Source: Nocardioides kongjuensis
GTDB lineage: Bacteria > Actinomycetota > Actinomycetes > Propionibacteriales > Nocardioidaceae
DNA length: 64,000 bases
Assembly (NCBI RefSeq): GCF_013409625.1
Contig: NZ_JACCBF010000001.1
Location: 2,793,001 to 2,857,000, forward strand
Direction of reading: 5' to 3'
The position numbers were made by a program, and so were the translations under genes. This document shows, in pieces, positions 32,445 to 41,169 of this stretch. Within the stretch, counting starts at the first letter, position 1, and the number at the start of each line of letters is the position of its first letter. A model generated the notes under the pieces. It was not told the DNA's origin. It was given only the letters and a program-made list of their open reading frames with translations, and made no database searches.

Positions 32445-33870
32445 AGATCGTCTCCACGCCGGCCTCGCCGAACTGCACGTCCTTGCCGATCTTGCGGGCG
32501 AGGAACAGCCCCTCGAGGGCGAGCTCGATCGCGGCCGCCCGCTCCCCGTCGGTGCGGCCGCCGCCGGCGCCCCCTGAGTGATAGATGCGATCGCAGACCT
32601 GGTCATAGAGCTCCGACTCGCCGAGCACCGGCAGCCCGGCGAGCACGTCGCGGGCGGTGACCTGGCCGCCGGTCACGACGGTGGCGCCGTCCTCGATCGC
32701 GTCGACGAGCAGGGCGAAGTCGAGGCCGCGGAACTTCTCGCGGACGGTCTCGGCGGTCGCCGTCCGCAGCAGGTGGGTGAGGATCTCGGCCTCGCGGCCC
32801 TCCTCGCCGGACTCGAACTCGATCTTGCCGCCGAGCACGTCGACGGCGGTCTCGAGGTCGACGACCCGCGCCACGGCCCGGTCCTCGCCCTGGATGGTGG
32901 CGCGGCGCAGGGCTGCGGCGGCGATGGTCTCGGCGCCGGCGATCGCGAACCGGGCGGAGACGCCCGAGCGCTGGTCGACAGCGCTGGAGTCGCGCAGGTT
33001 GCGGGTGAACCGGGCGAGGATCTCGACCAGGAAGTCGGGGACGTCGACCCGGTCGGGCAGCAGGTCCGCCTCCTGCCGGATGACGGCGATCTCGGCGGCG
33101 AGCGCCTTCGGGTAGTGGGTGCGGATCTCGGCGCCGAAGCGGTCCTTGAGCGGCGTGATGATCCGGCCGCGGTTGGTGTAGTCCTCGGGGTTCGCGGAGG
33201 CGACGACGAACACGTCGAGCGGCAGCCGCAGGACGTAGCCGCGGATCTGGATGTCACGCTCCTCCATCACGTTGAGCATTGCCACCTGGATCCGCTCGGC
33301 GAGGTCGGGCAGCTCGTTGATGGCGACGATGCCCCGGTGGGAGCGGGGAATCAGGCCGAAGTGGATGGTCTCCGGGTCGCCGAGCGAGCGGCCCTCGGCG
33401 ACCTTCATCGGGTCGACGTCGCCGATCAGGTCGGCGACGCTGGTGTCGGGGGTGGCGAGCTTCTCGGCGTACCGCTCCTCGCGGTGGCGCCAGGAGATCC
33501 GCAGGTCGTCGCCGTAGGTCGCCACGGCGGCCTTCGACGTCACGGTGACCGGGTCGTAGGGGTGCTCGCCGAGCTCGGAGCCGGAGATCACGGGGGTCCA
33601 CTCGTCGAGCAGGCCGACCAGGGTGCGCAGCAGCCGGGTCTTGCCCTGGCCGCGCTCGCCGAGCAGGACGACGTCGTGGCCGGCGATGATCGCCCGCTCG
33701 AGCTGCGGGATGACCGTGTCCTCGAAGCCGTGCAGGCCGGGCCAGGGGTCCTCCCCCGCTGCCAGCCGGTCCAGCAGGTTGTCGCGGAGCTCGGCTCGCA
33801 GGTGCTTGTGCTGGTGGCCGGAGGCGCGCAGCTCGCCGAGGGTGGAGATCGTCGGAGCCGTAGTGGTCAC
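32437..33870 (-). CDS. MoxR-type AAA+ ATPase
   Basis: A 477-residue AAA+ protein. Walker A GERGQGKT is at 71-78; Walker B is represented by GIVAINELPDL near 185, with sensor region VFVVASANPEDYTNRGRIIT near 225. The middle and C-terminal parts (RQEADLLPDRVDVPDFLVEI, VDVLGGKIEFESGEEGREAE) are typical of ChlI/MoxR-like ATPases. It is expected to work with the VWA protein encoded two genes downstream, probably remodelling or activating a partner. GTG 33870 has TAGCGT six bases upstream; it is divergent from a nucleotide cyclase gene. Confidence 0.9.
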   Translation of the reverse strand: MTTTAPTISTLGELRASGHQHKHLRAELRDNLLDRLAAGEDPWPGLHGFEDTVIPQLERAIIAGHDVVLLGERGQGKTRLLRTLVGLLDEWTPVISGSELGEHPYDPVTVTSKAAVATYGDDLRISWRHREERYAEKLATPDTSVADLIGDVDPMKVAEGRSLGDPETIHFGLIPRSHRGIVAINELPDLAERIQVAMLNVMEERDIQIRGYVLRLPLDVFVVASANPEDYTNRGRIITPLKDRFGAEIRTHYPKALAAEIAVIRQEADLLPDRVDVPDFLVEILARFTRNLRDSSAVDQRSGVSARFAIAGAETIAAAALRRATIQGEDRAVARVVDLETAVDVLGGKIEFESGEEGREAEILTHLLRTATAETVREKFRGLDFALLVDAIEDGATVVTGGQVTARDVLAGLPVLGESELYDQVCDRIYHSGGAGGGRTDGERAAAIELALEGLFLARKIGKDVQFGEAGVETIYG

Positions 33871-33876
33871 CGTCTC

Positions 33877-33916
33877 ACGCTACTGCGGCCCGCAAGAGGT
33901 TTCCTGGCCCTAGTCT
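33877..33916. promoter_or_regulatory. Divergent leaderless -10 boxes for the MoxR ATPase and cyclase genes
   Basis: TAGCGT on the minus strand (33882-33877) ends 6 nt before GTG 33870, and TAGTCT on the plus strand (33911-33916) ends 6 nt before GTG 33923. The two promoters must share the 28-bp stretch between them, so mutual interference or common regulation is likely. Confidence 0.55.
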
Positions 33917-33922
33917 TCGAAC

Positions 33923-34759
33923 GTGGCGATCGTCGTCGGGGTCCTGTGCGTCCTGGTGGTCGGCCTGCTCGGCCTGGTCCTCGCGTTCGCCCGGGACCGC
34001 GGGCAGCTGCAGCGCCAGCTCGCCGACACCCGGGCGCACGTCGCCCAGCTCGAGTCGGACCTGGACGCGGCGCTGCGCCCGCCGCCGCCGACGAACTCCG
34101 CCGAGCGCGCCGTACGACGGGTGATCCGGACCGCCTCGAAGGTCCGGTCCCACGGCATCACCGGGCTGATCCAGAGCACGGTCGAGGACCTGCAGACCTG
34201 GGCCAGCGACGACGAGCGGGCCGACATCCTCAACATGGCCGCCTCGGACGGCACGGTCACCCTGTTCTTCTCCGACATCGAGGAGTCGACGCCGCTCAAC
34301 GACCGGCTCGGCGACGCGACGTGGGTCAAGGTGCTGGCCGCCCACGACCGGGTGCTGCGCGCGCAGATCGAGAAGTACCGCGGCCAGGTGGTGAAGACCG
34401 CCGGCGACGGCTTCATGGTCGCCTTCCGCGACAGCGAGGCCGCCTGCCGAGCGGCACTCGGCATCCAGCGCGACCTGCCGCGCGACGTCACCCTGCGCCG
34501 CCACGGCCCGATCCTGGTCCGGATCGGCATCCACACCGGCCAGGTGGTCGCCCGCGACGGCGACTACTTCGGCCGCAACGTGGCCATGGCGGCCCGGGTC
34601 GCCAGCCTCGCCCACGGCGGCGAGGTCCTCGCCAGCGACGCGGTCCGCGAGGCGCTCGACGAGGACGCGGCGCTCACGCTGGTGGAGCGCGACGCGGTGG
34701 AGCTCAAGGGGCTCGCCGGCGAGCACGTGGTCTGGGAGATCCTCCCGCCGGCGAGCTGA
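33923..34759 (+). CDS. Class III adenylate/guanylate cyclase, membrane-anchored
   Basis: A 278-residue protein with one N-terminal transmembrane helix (IVVGVLCVLVVGLLGLVLAF), a charged coiled linker and a class III cyclase domain from about 105. LFFSDIEESTPLNDRLGD supplies the first metal Asp; KYRGQVVKTAGDGFMVAF the second Asp (GDGFM); IGIHTGQVVARDGDYFGRNV the substrate-binding part. VASLAHGGEVLASDAV follows. It should make cAMP or cGMP. It is homologous in architecture to mycobacterial membrane cyclases. GTG 33923 is leaderless with TAGTCT. The substrate cannot be decided from sequence. Confidence 0.9.
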   Translation: MAIVVGVLCVLVVGLLGLVLAFARDRGQLQRQLADTRAHVAQLESDLDAALRPPPPTNSAERAVRRVIRTASKVRSHGITGLIQSTVEDLQTWASDDERADILNMAASDGTVTLFFSDIEESTPLNDRLGDATWVKVLAAHDRVLRAQIEKYRGQVVKTAGDGFMVAFRDSEAACRAALGIQRDLPRDVTLRRHGPILVRIGIHTGQVVARDGDYFGRNVAMAARVASLAHGGEVLASDAVREALDEDAALTLVERDAVELKGLAGEHVVWEILPPAS

Positions 34760-34762
34760 GCC

Positions 34763-35947
34763 TCACACGGAGAGGATCACCGACGAGCCGTGGCCGAACA
34801 GGCCCTGGTTGGCGGTGATGCCGACCCTGGCGCCCTCGACCTGACGGCCCTCGGCACGGCCCTGGAGCTGCCAGGTCAGCTCGCAGACCTGCGCGATCGC
34901 CTGGGCGGGCACGGCCTCGCCGAAGCACGCGAGACCACCGGAGGGGTTGACCGGGATGCGGCCACCGAGGGTGGTGTCCCCGGCGCGGAGCAGCGCCTCG
35001 GCCTCGCCGCGCTTGCACAGCTGCAGGTCCTCGATCCAGTCCAGCTCGAGCGCGGTCGAGAGGTCGTAGACCTCGGCGACGTCGACGTCGGAGGGGTCGA
35101 TGCCGGCCTCCTCGTACGCCGCCTGGCCGATCGACTCCTTGAACGTGCGCTCCGGCACACCGGTGAGGGCCGAGGAGTCGGTCGCGAGCAGCGGCATGTC
35201 GATGACCGTGTTCGGGAAGGTCGGGGTGACCGTGGAGACGGCGGCGACCGTGACCGGGGAGGCGATGCCGTGCTTCCTGGCGTAGTCCGCGCTGGTCAGC
35301 ACGACCGCGGCGGCGCCGTCGGAGGTGGCGCAGATGTCGAGCAGGTGCAGCGGGTCGGAGACCATCGGCGAGGCGAGGACCTCCTCGACCGACGACTCCT
35401 TGCGGAAGCGGGCGTTGGGGTTCGTGAGGCCGTGCTTGGCGTTCTTGACCTTGACCTGGGCGAAGTCCTCCGCCGTGGCGCCGTAGAGGTCCATCCGCCG
35501 GCGGGCGTAGAGGGCGAAGTACGCCGGGTTGGTCATGCCGAGCAGCCGGAAGCGCAGCCAGTCGGGGTCGTTCCAGCGCTCGCCGGCGTTGGGGGCCAGG
35601 AAGCCCTTCGGCGTGGTGTCGGCGCCGACGACCAGGGCGACCTCGCTCATGCCGGCCAGGATCCGGGCCCGGGCGGTGTCGATGGCCTGGGCGCCGGTCG
35701 CGCAGGCGGCGTACGACGTCGCGATCCGCGCACCGTTCCAGCCCAGCGCCTGGGCGAAGGTGGAGCCGGCCACGTAGCCGGCGTAGCCGTTGCGGACGGT
35801 CTCGCCGCCGACGACGAGGTCGACGTCGGCCCAGGCGATGCCGGAGTCCTGGAGGGCCTCGCGAGCGGCGCGCACGCCGTACTCCGTGAAGTTGCGGCCC
35901 CACTTGCCCCAGGGGTGCATGCCCGCACCCGCGATGACGACGCTCAT
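34763..35947 (-). CDS. Thiolase-family lipid-transfer-type protein (Ltp-like)
   Basis: A 394-residue thiolase-fold protein. SYAACATGAQAIDTARARIL carries the reactive Cys position, ICATSDGAAAVVLTSADYA, EVYDLSTALELDWIEDLQLC and VNPSGGLACFGEAVPAQAIA (with the His/Gly loop altered) follow. This subgroup, which includes Ltp2, acts with a DUF35 partner in retro-aldol cleavage of steroid side chains rather than ordinary thiolysis. The DUF35 gene lies directly upstream, overlapping by four bases (ATGA at 35944-35947), and a KstR-like operator precedes the pair. Steroid or related acyl-CoA substrate is inferred. Confidence 0.85.
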   Translation of the reverse strand: MSVVIAGAGMHPWGKWGRNFTEYGVRAAREALQDSGIAWADVDLVVGGETVRNGYAGYVAGSTFAQALGWNGARIATSYAACATGAQAIDTARARILAGMSEVALVVGADTTPKGFLAPNAGERWNDPDWLRFRLLGMTNPAYFALYARRRMDLYGATAEDFAQVKVKNAKHGLTNPNARFRKESSVEEVLASPMVSDPLHLLDICATSDGAAAVVLTSADYARKHGIASPVTVAAVSTVTPTFPNTVIDMPLLATDSSALTGVPERTFKESIGQAAYEEAGIDPSDVDVAEVYDLSTALELDWIEDLQLCKRGEAEALLRAGDTTLGGRIPVNPSGGLACFGEAVPAQAIAQVCELTWQLQGRAEGRQVEGARVGITANQGLFGHGSSVILSV

Positions 35948-36387
35948 GCGACCGGCCTCCAGCGGTAGATGGTGCGCTCACCGGTCTCGTCGACGTTGAG
36001 CGTCTCGACGACCAGGTCGACCTCGGCGCCGACCACCAGGTCGGCGACGCCGAAGCCGTCGGCCACCTGGCCGAGCACGACGATGCCCTCGGGCAGCTCG
36101 ACGGCGGCCAGTGCGAACGGCTGGAACGGGTCGGTCGGCGCGACGTACGGCGCCGGGGGCTGGTACTGCGCGTCGGTGTAGGACCACACGCGGCCGCGCC
36201 GCGAGAGCTCGACGGCGTCGCGCTCGGTGCCGTCGCAGGCGGGGTTGCGGCAGTAGAACGCGGCCGCGCCGGCGTCGCTGGACACCGGCGGGAACACGAC
36301 GTTGCTGCACGTGGTGCAGCGGGAGGCGAGGAGCCGGGGCTCGTCGCCGGTGGTGAACCAGCCCTCGATGACGGGGGTCGCGGTCAT
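35944..36387 (-). CDS. Zn-ribbon OB-fold (DUF35) partner of the thiolase
   Basis: A 147-residue DUF35 protein: a rubredoxin-like zinc ribbon with CTTCSN near residue 25 and CRNPACDG near 46 (four Cys), then an OB fold (GRVWSYTDAQYQPPAPYVAP, FALAAVELPEGIVVLGQVAD). DUF35 proteins bind acyl-CoA and pair with thiolase-like lyases such as Ltp2. ATG 36387 has AGGGAG seven bases upstream. Directly upstream are a KstR-like operator and a TAGAAT -10 box. Confidence 0.92.
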   Translation of the reverse strand: MTATPVIEGWFTTGDEPRLLASRCTTCSNVVFPPVSSDAGAAAFYCRNPACDGTERDAVELSRRGRVWSYTDAQYQPPAPYVAPTDPFQPFALAAVELPEGIVVLGQVADGFGVADLVVGAEVDLVVETLNVDETGERTIYRWRPVA

Positions 36388-36403
36388 GGAAGCTCCCTGG
36401 AAG

Positions 36404-36423
36404 TAGAACGTGTTCCTATTCTA
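36404..36423 (-). promoter_or_regulatory. TAGAAT -10 box with KstR-like operator, DUF35-thiolase operon
   Basis: On the minus strand TAGAAT (36423-36418) is a good -10 element. Immediately downstream, 36404-36417 on the plus strand reads TAGAACGTGTTCCT, matching the KstR/KstR2-type consensus TNNAACNNGTTNNA in all but the last base. It would cover the transcription start, fitting repression of steroid-catabolism genes. No KstR gene is in the window. Confidence 0.5.
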
Positions 36424-36437
36424 CCGGGAACCGGTGC

Positions 36438-37001
36438 TCAGCCGGTGCGGAAGTCCCGGCCACCGAAACCGTCGAGGCCGAACCGGATCCGGTACGCCGT
36501 CTCCGACCGCGCGACGCCGCCGGACCAGCGGGTTCGGACCAGGTCCACGTCCTCGACCAGCCAGCTGCTGCCGGCGAGCTCCCCCAGGACGTCGGCACCG
36601 GCTCCGATCCCCGCGAGCGACCCCGAGCCGACCACGACCGCGGGCCGGAAGGCGCGCCGGTCGACGAGCACCCGGATGCCCTGGGCAGCGATCCCCACCG
36701 CGCGGGCGACCTCCGAGAGCGCTGGCAGGTCACCGTCGAGCCGGACCGTCACGTCCTCGCCGTGGACCTCGAGAGCGGCCGGCCGCACGACGATCGGCTC
36801 GAGGTCCGAGAGGCACTCCGCGAGCAGCCCGGCGAACCGGTGGGCGTCGGCGTCGACGACGTTGCCCAGCCCCGCGATCGGTACGTCGACCCGGTCCGGC
36901 TCCACCGGCCGGATCCCGGGCAACCGGGCCAGCCGGTCCCCGAGCGCGAGCAACCGCTCCACCGCCTCGGGCGGCGGGACGAACGCGGCGCGCAGCATCA
37001 T
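36438..37001 (-). CDS. 2H-phosphoesterase-like protein lacking catalytic His motifs
   Basis: A 187-residue protein started at ATG 37001, which has GGAGGGG five bases upstream. The layout MMLRAAFVPPPEAVERLLAL, then PDRVDVPIAGLGNV, and FRPAVVVGSGSL follows the 2-prime-5-prime RNA ligase (2H) fold, where HLTLxxLG and FxPHLTLxR are expected. Here both H-x-T motifs are replaced (VDVPI and AVVVG), so catalysis is unlikely if the homology is right. A binding-only derivative or a distant look-alike are both possible. It is monocistronic, between the DUF35 and VanW genes. Confidence 0.5.
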   Translation of the reverse strand: MMLRAAFVPPPEAVERLLALGDRLARLPGIRPVEPDRVDVPIAGLGNVVDADAHRFAGLLAECLSDLEPIVVRPAALEVHGEDVTVRLDGDLPALSEVARAVGIAAQGIRVLVDRRAFRPAVVVGSGSLAGIGAGADVLGELAGSSWLVEDVDLVRTRWSGGVARSETAYRIRFGLDGFGGRDFRTG

Positions 37002-37074
37002 CGGAACCCCTCCGCCGTACTCCATCGGCCGGGCGATGGCGTGGTCGAGCCGAACTGCGCAGGAACCTGGGTCG

Positions 37075-38874
37075 CTACTGCCCCGGGTCGGGGGTGCCTC
37101 CGGGGGTCGGGGCCGGCGGCTTCTCGCACTTCACGGTGTCGGCAGGCGTGTAGACCGTGTGGAACTTCTCGGTGTGGTCGACGGCGCTGTCGCCGTGCTT
37201 GCGGAAGATCCGGGTGACGTCGACCTGGAAGCCGGACCAGCCGGTGTTCGGCTCGCAGTCGGGCGTGGTGAGCGTGCGGACCTTCGGCGGGACCGTGGCG
37301 TAGCGGGCCGAGGTCTTCGAGTCGATGTCCCACGTCTTGGTGGACCACATCTGGACGGTGACCTTGCCCTGGCGCGACCAGGTGCTCGGGACCACCCAGG
37401 CGTGGATGAGGACGCCGTACTCGGTGTCGTTCTGGAAGCGCAGGTCGACCGTCGGCCAGGCGACGGTGGCCTCGCGGCCGACCGGGTAGCGGTCGATGTA
37501 GAACGAGTGCGGCTTGTGCTGGATGTCCTTGAGGCCCGCGAAGAACATGGCGTTGAAGGTGGTCGTCGCCATCTGGGAGACGCCGCCGCCGAGGTCCTTC
37601 TTGAGGATGCCGTTGCTGATGATGTAGCCCTCGGTGAAGCCGTTGGCGGCGGTGCGCTCGCCGACGATGCCGTTGAGCGAGAACTCCTCGCCGGGCTTGA
37701 GGAGGGTGCCGTCGATCAGCTCGGCGGCGCGGCCGATGTTGATGTTGCGGTAGTCGGCGTGGGGGTAGTACGTCGAGAACTCCGAGACCTTGTCGACGAT
37801 CTTGAGGTTCTCGGCGTCCTTCGTCGTGAAGGCGGCATCGGTGACCTGCGCGGTCACCGGGCCGCTGCGCGATCCGTCCGGCGCGGTCAGCAGGCCGAGG
37901 AAGACCTGGGCCGCCTCGCCGGAGTCGAAGGTGACGCCGGGCTTGGCCGGGACGACCTTCGGCTTGCCCGACTTGTTGATCTTGACCGTGGCGTCCACCG
38001 GGGCGCCGTTGGCGGTGGCGCCCTTGACCAGCTCGGTCAGGGCGGCCTCGTCGACGTGCGGGACGAGCTCGCCGTTCTCGGGCTGCATCGAGAGGACCGG
38101 CGCGAACTTGGCCGGCGTGAGCTTCACGTCGTTCTCGCCGAACTGCAGGGTCACGGCGTTCGCCATCGCCGGGTTGGCGAAGGAGTCGAGCGCCTCGGCG
38201 ACGTCGGCGGCGTCGATCTCGGGCTGGGCCGGCGCCACCTCGAGCTCGACGCTCTTCTCACCGGTCAGGAAGGCGTCGGTGATCGCGGCGCGGGCCTGGT
38301 CACGGTCGACGGCCTGGCCGGCCTGCGGCTGCGTGGTCTGCACGCCCTCGGCGGAGAAGGTGACCGTGCCGTCCCTGGGCGGGGTGCCGAGGCCCTGGGA
38401 GAGCTCGCTCAGCTTCTCGTCGAGGAGCTCCTCGTCGACGTCGACGACGGCGTCGACCTTGCCGCCGCCGGTGAAGTAGTCCCACTGGCGTGCCGGGCTC
38501 CACGAGTCCCCGGCGCCGGCGGCGTCGACGGAGGCGGCGTAGTCGATGGCCAGGCCGATGTCGCCGGGCTCGACGTCGGCGTCGTTGACCTTGCCGCTCG
38601 CGCCCTGGTGGCCGACGCTCACGGTGATCGGGCTGTCGGCACGCGGGCCGAAGGTCCTCTCGAGCTTCTCGATCGCCGCGGACCGGGTCAGGCCGCCGAC
38701 CTCGACGCCCGAGATGGTGGTGCCGGTCGGGACCTTGTCGCCCGCGACGGCGTGCGCAGCGGCGTACCCGCCACCGGCGAGCAGGAGGAGCAGCACGACC
38801 ACGACCACGACGACCTTGCCGCCGGGTCGTTCAGTCTTGCCGTCCGTCGCGGACTCGGACTCCCAGAACGTCAC
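37075..38874 (-). CDS. VanW family protein with peptidoglycan-binding repeats
   Basis: A 599-residue membrane-anchored exoprotein. A cytoplasmic N-terminus is followed by a transmembrane helix (VVVVVVVLLLLLAGGGYAAA, near 20-42), two PG_binding_4-type repeats (GVEVGGLTRSAAIEKLERTF and the EADV-like second copy), then the VanW domain (GRAAELIDGTLLKPGEEFSL, GGGVSQMATTTFNAMFFAG, HSFYIDRYPVGREATVAWP). The C-terminus is proline-rich. The same design occurs in proteins tied to glycopeptide resistance clusters and cell-wall maintenance, but the activity is unknown. GTG 38874 has a TAGGAT box six bases upstream. Confidence 0.9.
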   Translation of the reverse strand: MTFWESESATDGKTERPGGKVVVVVVVLLLLLAGGGYAAAHAVAGDKVPTGTTISGVEVGGLTRSAAIEKLERTFGPRADSPITVSVGHQGASGKVNDADVEPGDIGLAIDYAASVDAAGAGDSWSPARQWDYFTGGGKVDAVVDVDEELLDEKLSELSQGLGTPPRDGTVTFSAEGVQTTQPQAGQAVDRDQARAAITDAFLTGEKSVELEVAPAQPEIDAADVAEALDSFANPAMANAVTLQFGENDVKLTPAKFAPVLSMQPENGELVPHVDEAALTELVKGATANGAPVDATVKINKSGKPKVVPAKPGVTFDSGEAAQVFLGLLTAPDGSRSGPVTAQVTDAAFTTKDAENLKIVDKVSEFSTYYPHADYRNINIGRAAELIDGTLLKPGEEFSLNGIVGERTAANGFTEGYIISNGILKKDLGGGVSQMATTTFNAMFFAGLKDIQHKPHSFYIDRYPVGREATVAWPTVDLRFQNDTEYGVLIHAWVVPSTWSRQGKVTVQMWSTKTWDIDSKTSARYATVPPKVRTLTTPDCEPNTGWSGFQVDVTRIFRKHGDSAVDHTEKFHTVYTPADTVKCEKPPAPTPGGTPDPGQ

Positions 38875-38880
38875 CGCGAC

Positions 38881-38886
38881 ATCCTA
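38881..38886 (-). promoter_or_regulatory. -10 box (TAGGAT), leaderless type, VanW gene
   Basis: TAGGAT on the minus strand ends 6 nt before GTG 38874. Confidence 0.5.
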
Positions 38887-38898
38887 AGGAGGGGTTGC

Positions 38899-39246
38899 TC
38901 ACCCTTCCGCATCCTCAGGCGCGTCGGCGGTGGTACGACGAGCGACCAGGCCCACGAAGCCGGTCCCGACGACCACCGCACCGGTCGCGAGCAGCAGGTA
39001 GCCGGACGCGTCGCTGGCGATCACGTAGTCGCCCTCGGGCCGCTGGACCGTCGCCACGCCGAGGATCGCCGTCCAGCCGAGGGCGAACGGCAGGCGCCGC
39101 CACCAGCCGCCGGGCAGGGCGACCAGCGTCGCGACGGTCGCGGCGATGCCGAGCCCCAGCCCCCAGCCGTAGCGGTGCAGCACGACCGAGCCCAGGCCGA
39201 CCGCCGCACCGAGGACCAGGCAGCCGAGGGCGACCAGGGCCCTCAC
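38899..39246 (-). CDS. Small membrane protein coupled to mshB
   Basis: A 115-residue protein with about four hydrophobic segments ([71 protein letters not shown]), likely DUF6113-like. Its GTG 39246 overlaps the mshB stop (GTGA at 39243-39246), so it is translated with mshB. Function unknown; the VanW gene follows 25 bases later on the same strand. Confidence 0.7.
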   Translation of the reverse strand: MRALVALGCLVLGAAVGLGSVVLHRYGWGLGLGIAATVATLVALPGGWWRRLPFALGWTAILGVATVQRPEGDYVIASDASGYLLLATGAVVVGTGFVGLVARRTTADAPEDAEG

Positions 39247-40169
39247 TCGCCGGGGATGCCGGCGAACAGGTCGGTCTCCCAACCGGTCTCGGGGTCGAGC
39301 GGGCCGGCGGCCCCCTTCACCAGGCGGTACTGCTCACGCCCGAACGCCTGCGCCCCCTGGTTGTTCGACAGCGCGAAGAACGGGCCGTCTGTCGTGATCT
39401 GGGTGGCGTGCGCACGCAGCGCGTCGAGCTTCTGCTCGACGTGGTCGCTGGCGTCGACCTCGCAGGAGATGTCCTCGTCGGGGCGGAACATCGGCGGCAG
39501 GTCGCCGTCGGGGTCCATGCCCTCGAAGGTCGTGGTGTCCCCGGCCTCGCGGATGCGGCGCAGGCCCTCGCGGATCCGGCTCTCCGAGATGGCGCCCCAG
39601 TAGATCTTCGCGATCTCCCAGGCCTCCCCCAGGTCGCGGCGGTACGACGGCGCCGCGGCCAGCTGGGCGGCGTACATCGCGACCCGGTGGGCCTGGATGT
39701 GGTCGGGGTGGCCGTAGCCGCCGAACTCGTCGTAGGCGACCAGCACCTGGGGCCGCACCTCGCGGATCACCGCGACCAGGTGGGTGGCGGCCTCGGTCAG
39801 GTCGGCGTGCCAGAAGGCGTTGGCGTGGATGTCGTCGGCCGCGACGGCGTGGCCGTCCTCGTGCCACTTCATGCCGGAGTCGCGGTAGGTGCCGAAGCCG
39901 CCGAGGAAGCGGTGGTCGGTGACCCCGAGCGCCTTCATCGCGGCGTCCAGCTCGCCGCGGCGGTGCTCGCCGAGGCGGTCCTCCTTGTCGGCGGCGAGGT
40001 GCTCGAGCTCGGGCACCAGGATCTCGCCCATCTCGCCGGCGGTGCAGGTCACCAGCGTGACCCCCCGGCCCTCCGCGACGTACTTCGCCATGGTGGCGCC
40101 CTGGCCGATCGACTCGTCGTCGGGGTGGGCGTGCACGAGGAGCAGCCGGTGGGCGGCAGTTGCGGTCAT
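39243..40169 (-). CDS. mshB: N-acetyl-1-D-myo-inositol-2-amino-2-deoxy-alpha-D-glucopyranoside deacetylase MshB
   Basis: A 308-residue zinc deacetylase of mycothiol biosynthesis, which removes the acetyl group from GlcNAc-inositol. The motif HPDDE is at 15-19 ([15 protein letters not shown]), and [20 protein letters not shown] near 150 carries the third zinc His. Mca-like relatives share this fold, but [20 protein letters not shown] and the ending [13 protein letters not shown] favour MshB. ATG 40169 has a TACGCT box seven bases upstream. Mca is encoded 21 kb away. Confidence 0.92.
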   Translation of the reverse strand: MTATAAHRLLLVHAHPDDESIGQGATMAKYVAEGRGVTLVTCTAGEMGEILVPELEHLAADKEDRLGEHRRGELDAAMKALGVTDHRFLGGFGTYRDSGMKWHEDGHAVAADDIHANAFWHADLTEAATHLVAVIREVRPQVLVAYDEFGGYGHPDHIQAHRVAMYAAQLAAAPSYRRDLGEAWEIAKIYWGAISESRIREGLRRIREAGDTTTFEGMDPDGDLPPMFRPDEDISCEVDASDHVEQKLDALRAHATQITTDGPFFALSNNQGAQAFGREQYRLVKGAAGPLDPETGWETDLFAGIPGE

Positions 40170-40176
40170 GAGGACG

Positions 40177-40182
40177 AGCGTA
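40177..40182 (-). promoter_or_regulatory. -10 box (TACGCT), leaderless type, mshB
   Basis: TACGCT on the minus strand ends 7 nt before ATG 40169, only 13 bp from the divergent lipoprotein start at 40195. Confidence 0.5.
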
Positions 40183-40194
40183 ATGATGGGGCCC

Positions 40195-41166
40195 ATGCGG
40201 AACCTCGGGCGCCTTGCTCTGTCCACGGCGCTGCTCGGCGCATCGCTCTCGGGCTGCGCCCTTCTCGACGGGAGCTCGCGGCTCGAGGAGGCGCTGGAGT
40301 ACTTGCCCGCGGACGCCACCACCGTCACCTTCGTCGACCGCGCCGCGATCGCCGAGCGGGTCGGCGACGGGGATCCCGAGACGGCGTACGGCACCGAGCT
40401 GTCGCGCTGGTCGGCGGTCATGGGCGACGCCGCCTTCGACGACTCCGACGTCGAGTGGGAGGCCGTCGCCAACGGCGACGGGCTCGGCCGGGTGTGGAAG
40501 ATGTCCGACGACCTCGACTTCGACGCGGTGGCCGCCGACCTCGAGGACGCCGGCTTCGAGCGCTCCGGGTCCGCGGACCGTCCGGTGTTCGAGGCCGACC
40601 TCGCCGACGCCGACGAGACCGGCCTCATCGGCGGCCGCTACCCGGCGGCACCCCTGCTGACCCTCGCGCTCGTCCCCGACGAGGAGCTGATCGTCTCCGG
40701 TTCCGACGTCCCGGCGTTGCTCGACGTCGTCACCGACGACACGGACTCCCTCGCCGACGCCGGCAGCTTCGGCGACCTGGTGGACGAGGCCGAGGACCAG
40801 GACGGGTTGGAGTACGCCGCCCTGACCCTCGAGCCGGCCTGTGGCGGCTCCGGTCGGCTGAGCCCCGAGCAGGCCGCCCAGCAGTACGGCGGACTGCTCC
40901 ACCCCGACGCGATGGCACTCTTCGTCACCGCCGACGAGGTCTCCGGCGTCCGGTTGCTCCCGGACGAGAAGGAGGCGACGGCGGACGCCGAGGGACTCAC
41001 CACGTACCTCGACGAGCGCGCTGACATCACCGGGTTCGACGCCGACGTCGACGTGGAGGCCGACGACCGGGCGGTGCTGGCCGAGGCCGGCCCCGCCGAC
41101 CGGCGGGTCATGGCGCAGGCGTGGCTGCAGGCGGACGGGCCGTTCGCCTGCACGCTGGCGAAGTAG
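40195..41166 (+). CDS. Putative acidic lipoprotein, uncharacterised
   Basis: A 323-residue exported protein with the signal and lipobox [18 protein letters not shown] (Cys near residue 22). The mature part is very acidic (Asp/Glu) and contains repeated [20 protein letters not shown] segments, resembling secreted beta-sandwich proteins, but no family is recognised. Two Cys ([15 protein letters not shown]) may pair. ATG 40195, divergent from mshB across 25 bp, so their promoters overlap. Confidence 0.75.
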   Translation: MRNLGRLALSTALLGASLSGCALLDGSSRLEEALEYLPADATTVTFVDRAAIAERVGDGDPETAYGTELSRWSAVMGDAAFDDSDVEWEAVANGDGLGRVWKMSDDLDFDAVAADLEDAGFERSGSADRPVFEADLADADETGLIGGRYPAAPLLTLALVPDEELIVSGSDVPALLDVVTDDTDSLADAGSFGDLVDEAEDQDGLEYAALTLEPACGGSGRLSPEQAAQQYGGLLHPDAMALFVTADEVSGVRLLPDEKEATADAEGLTTYLDERADITGFDADVDVEADDRAVLAEAGPADRRVMAQAWLQADGPFACTLAK

Positions 41167-41169
41167 CGG

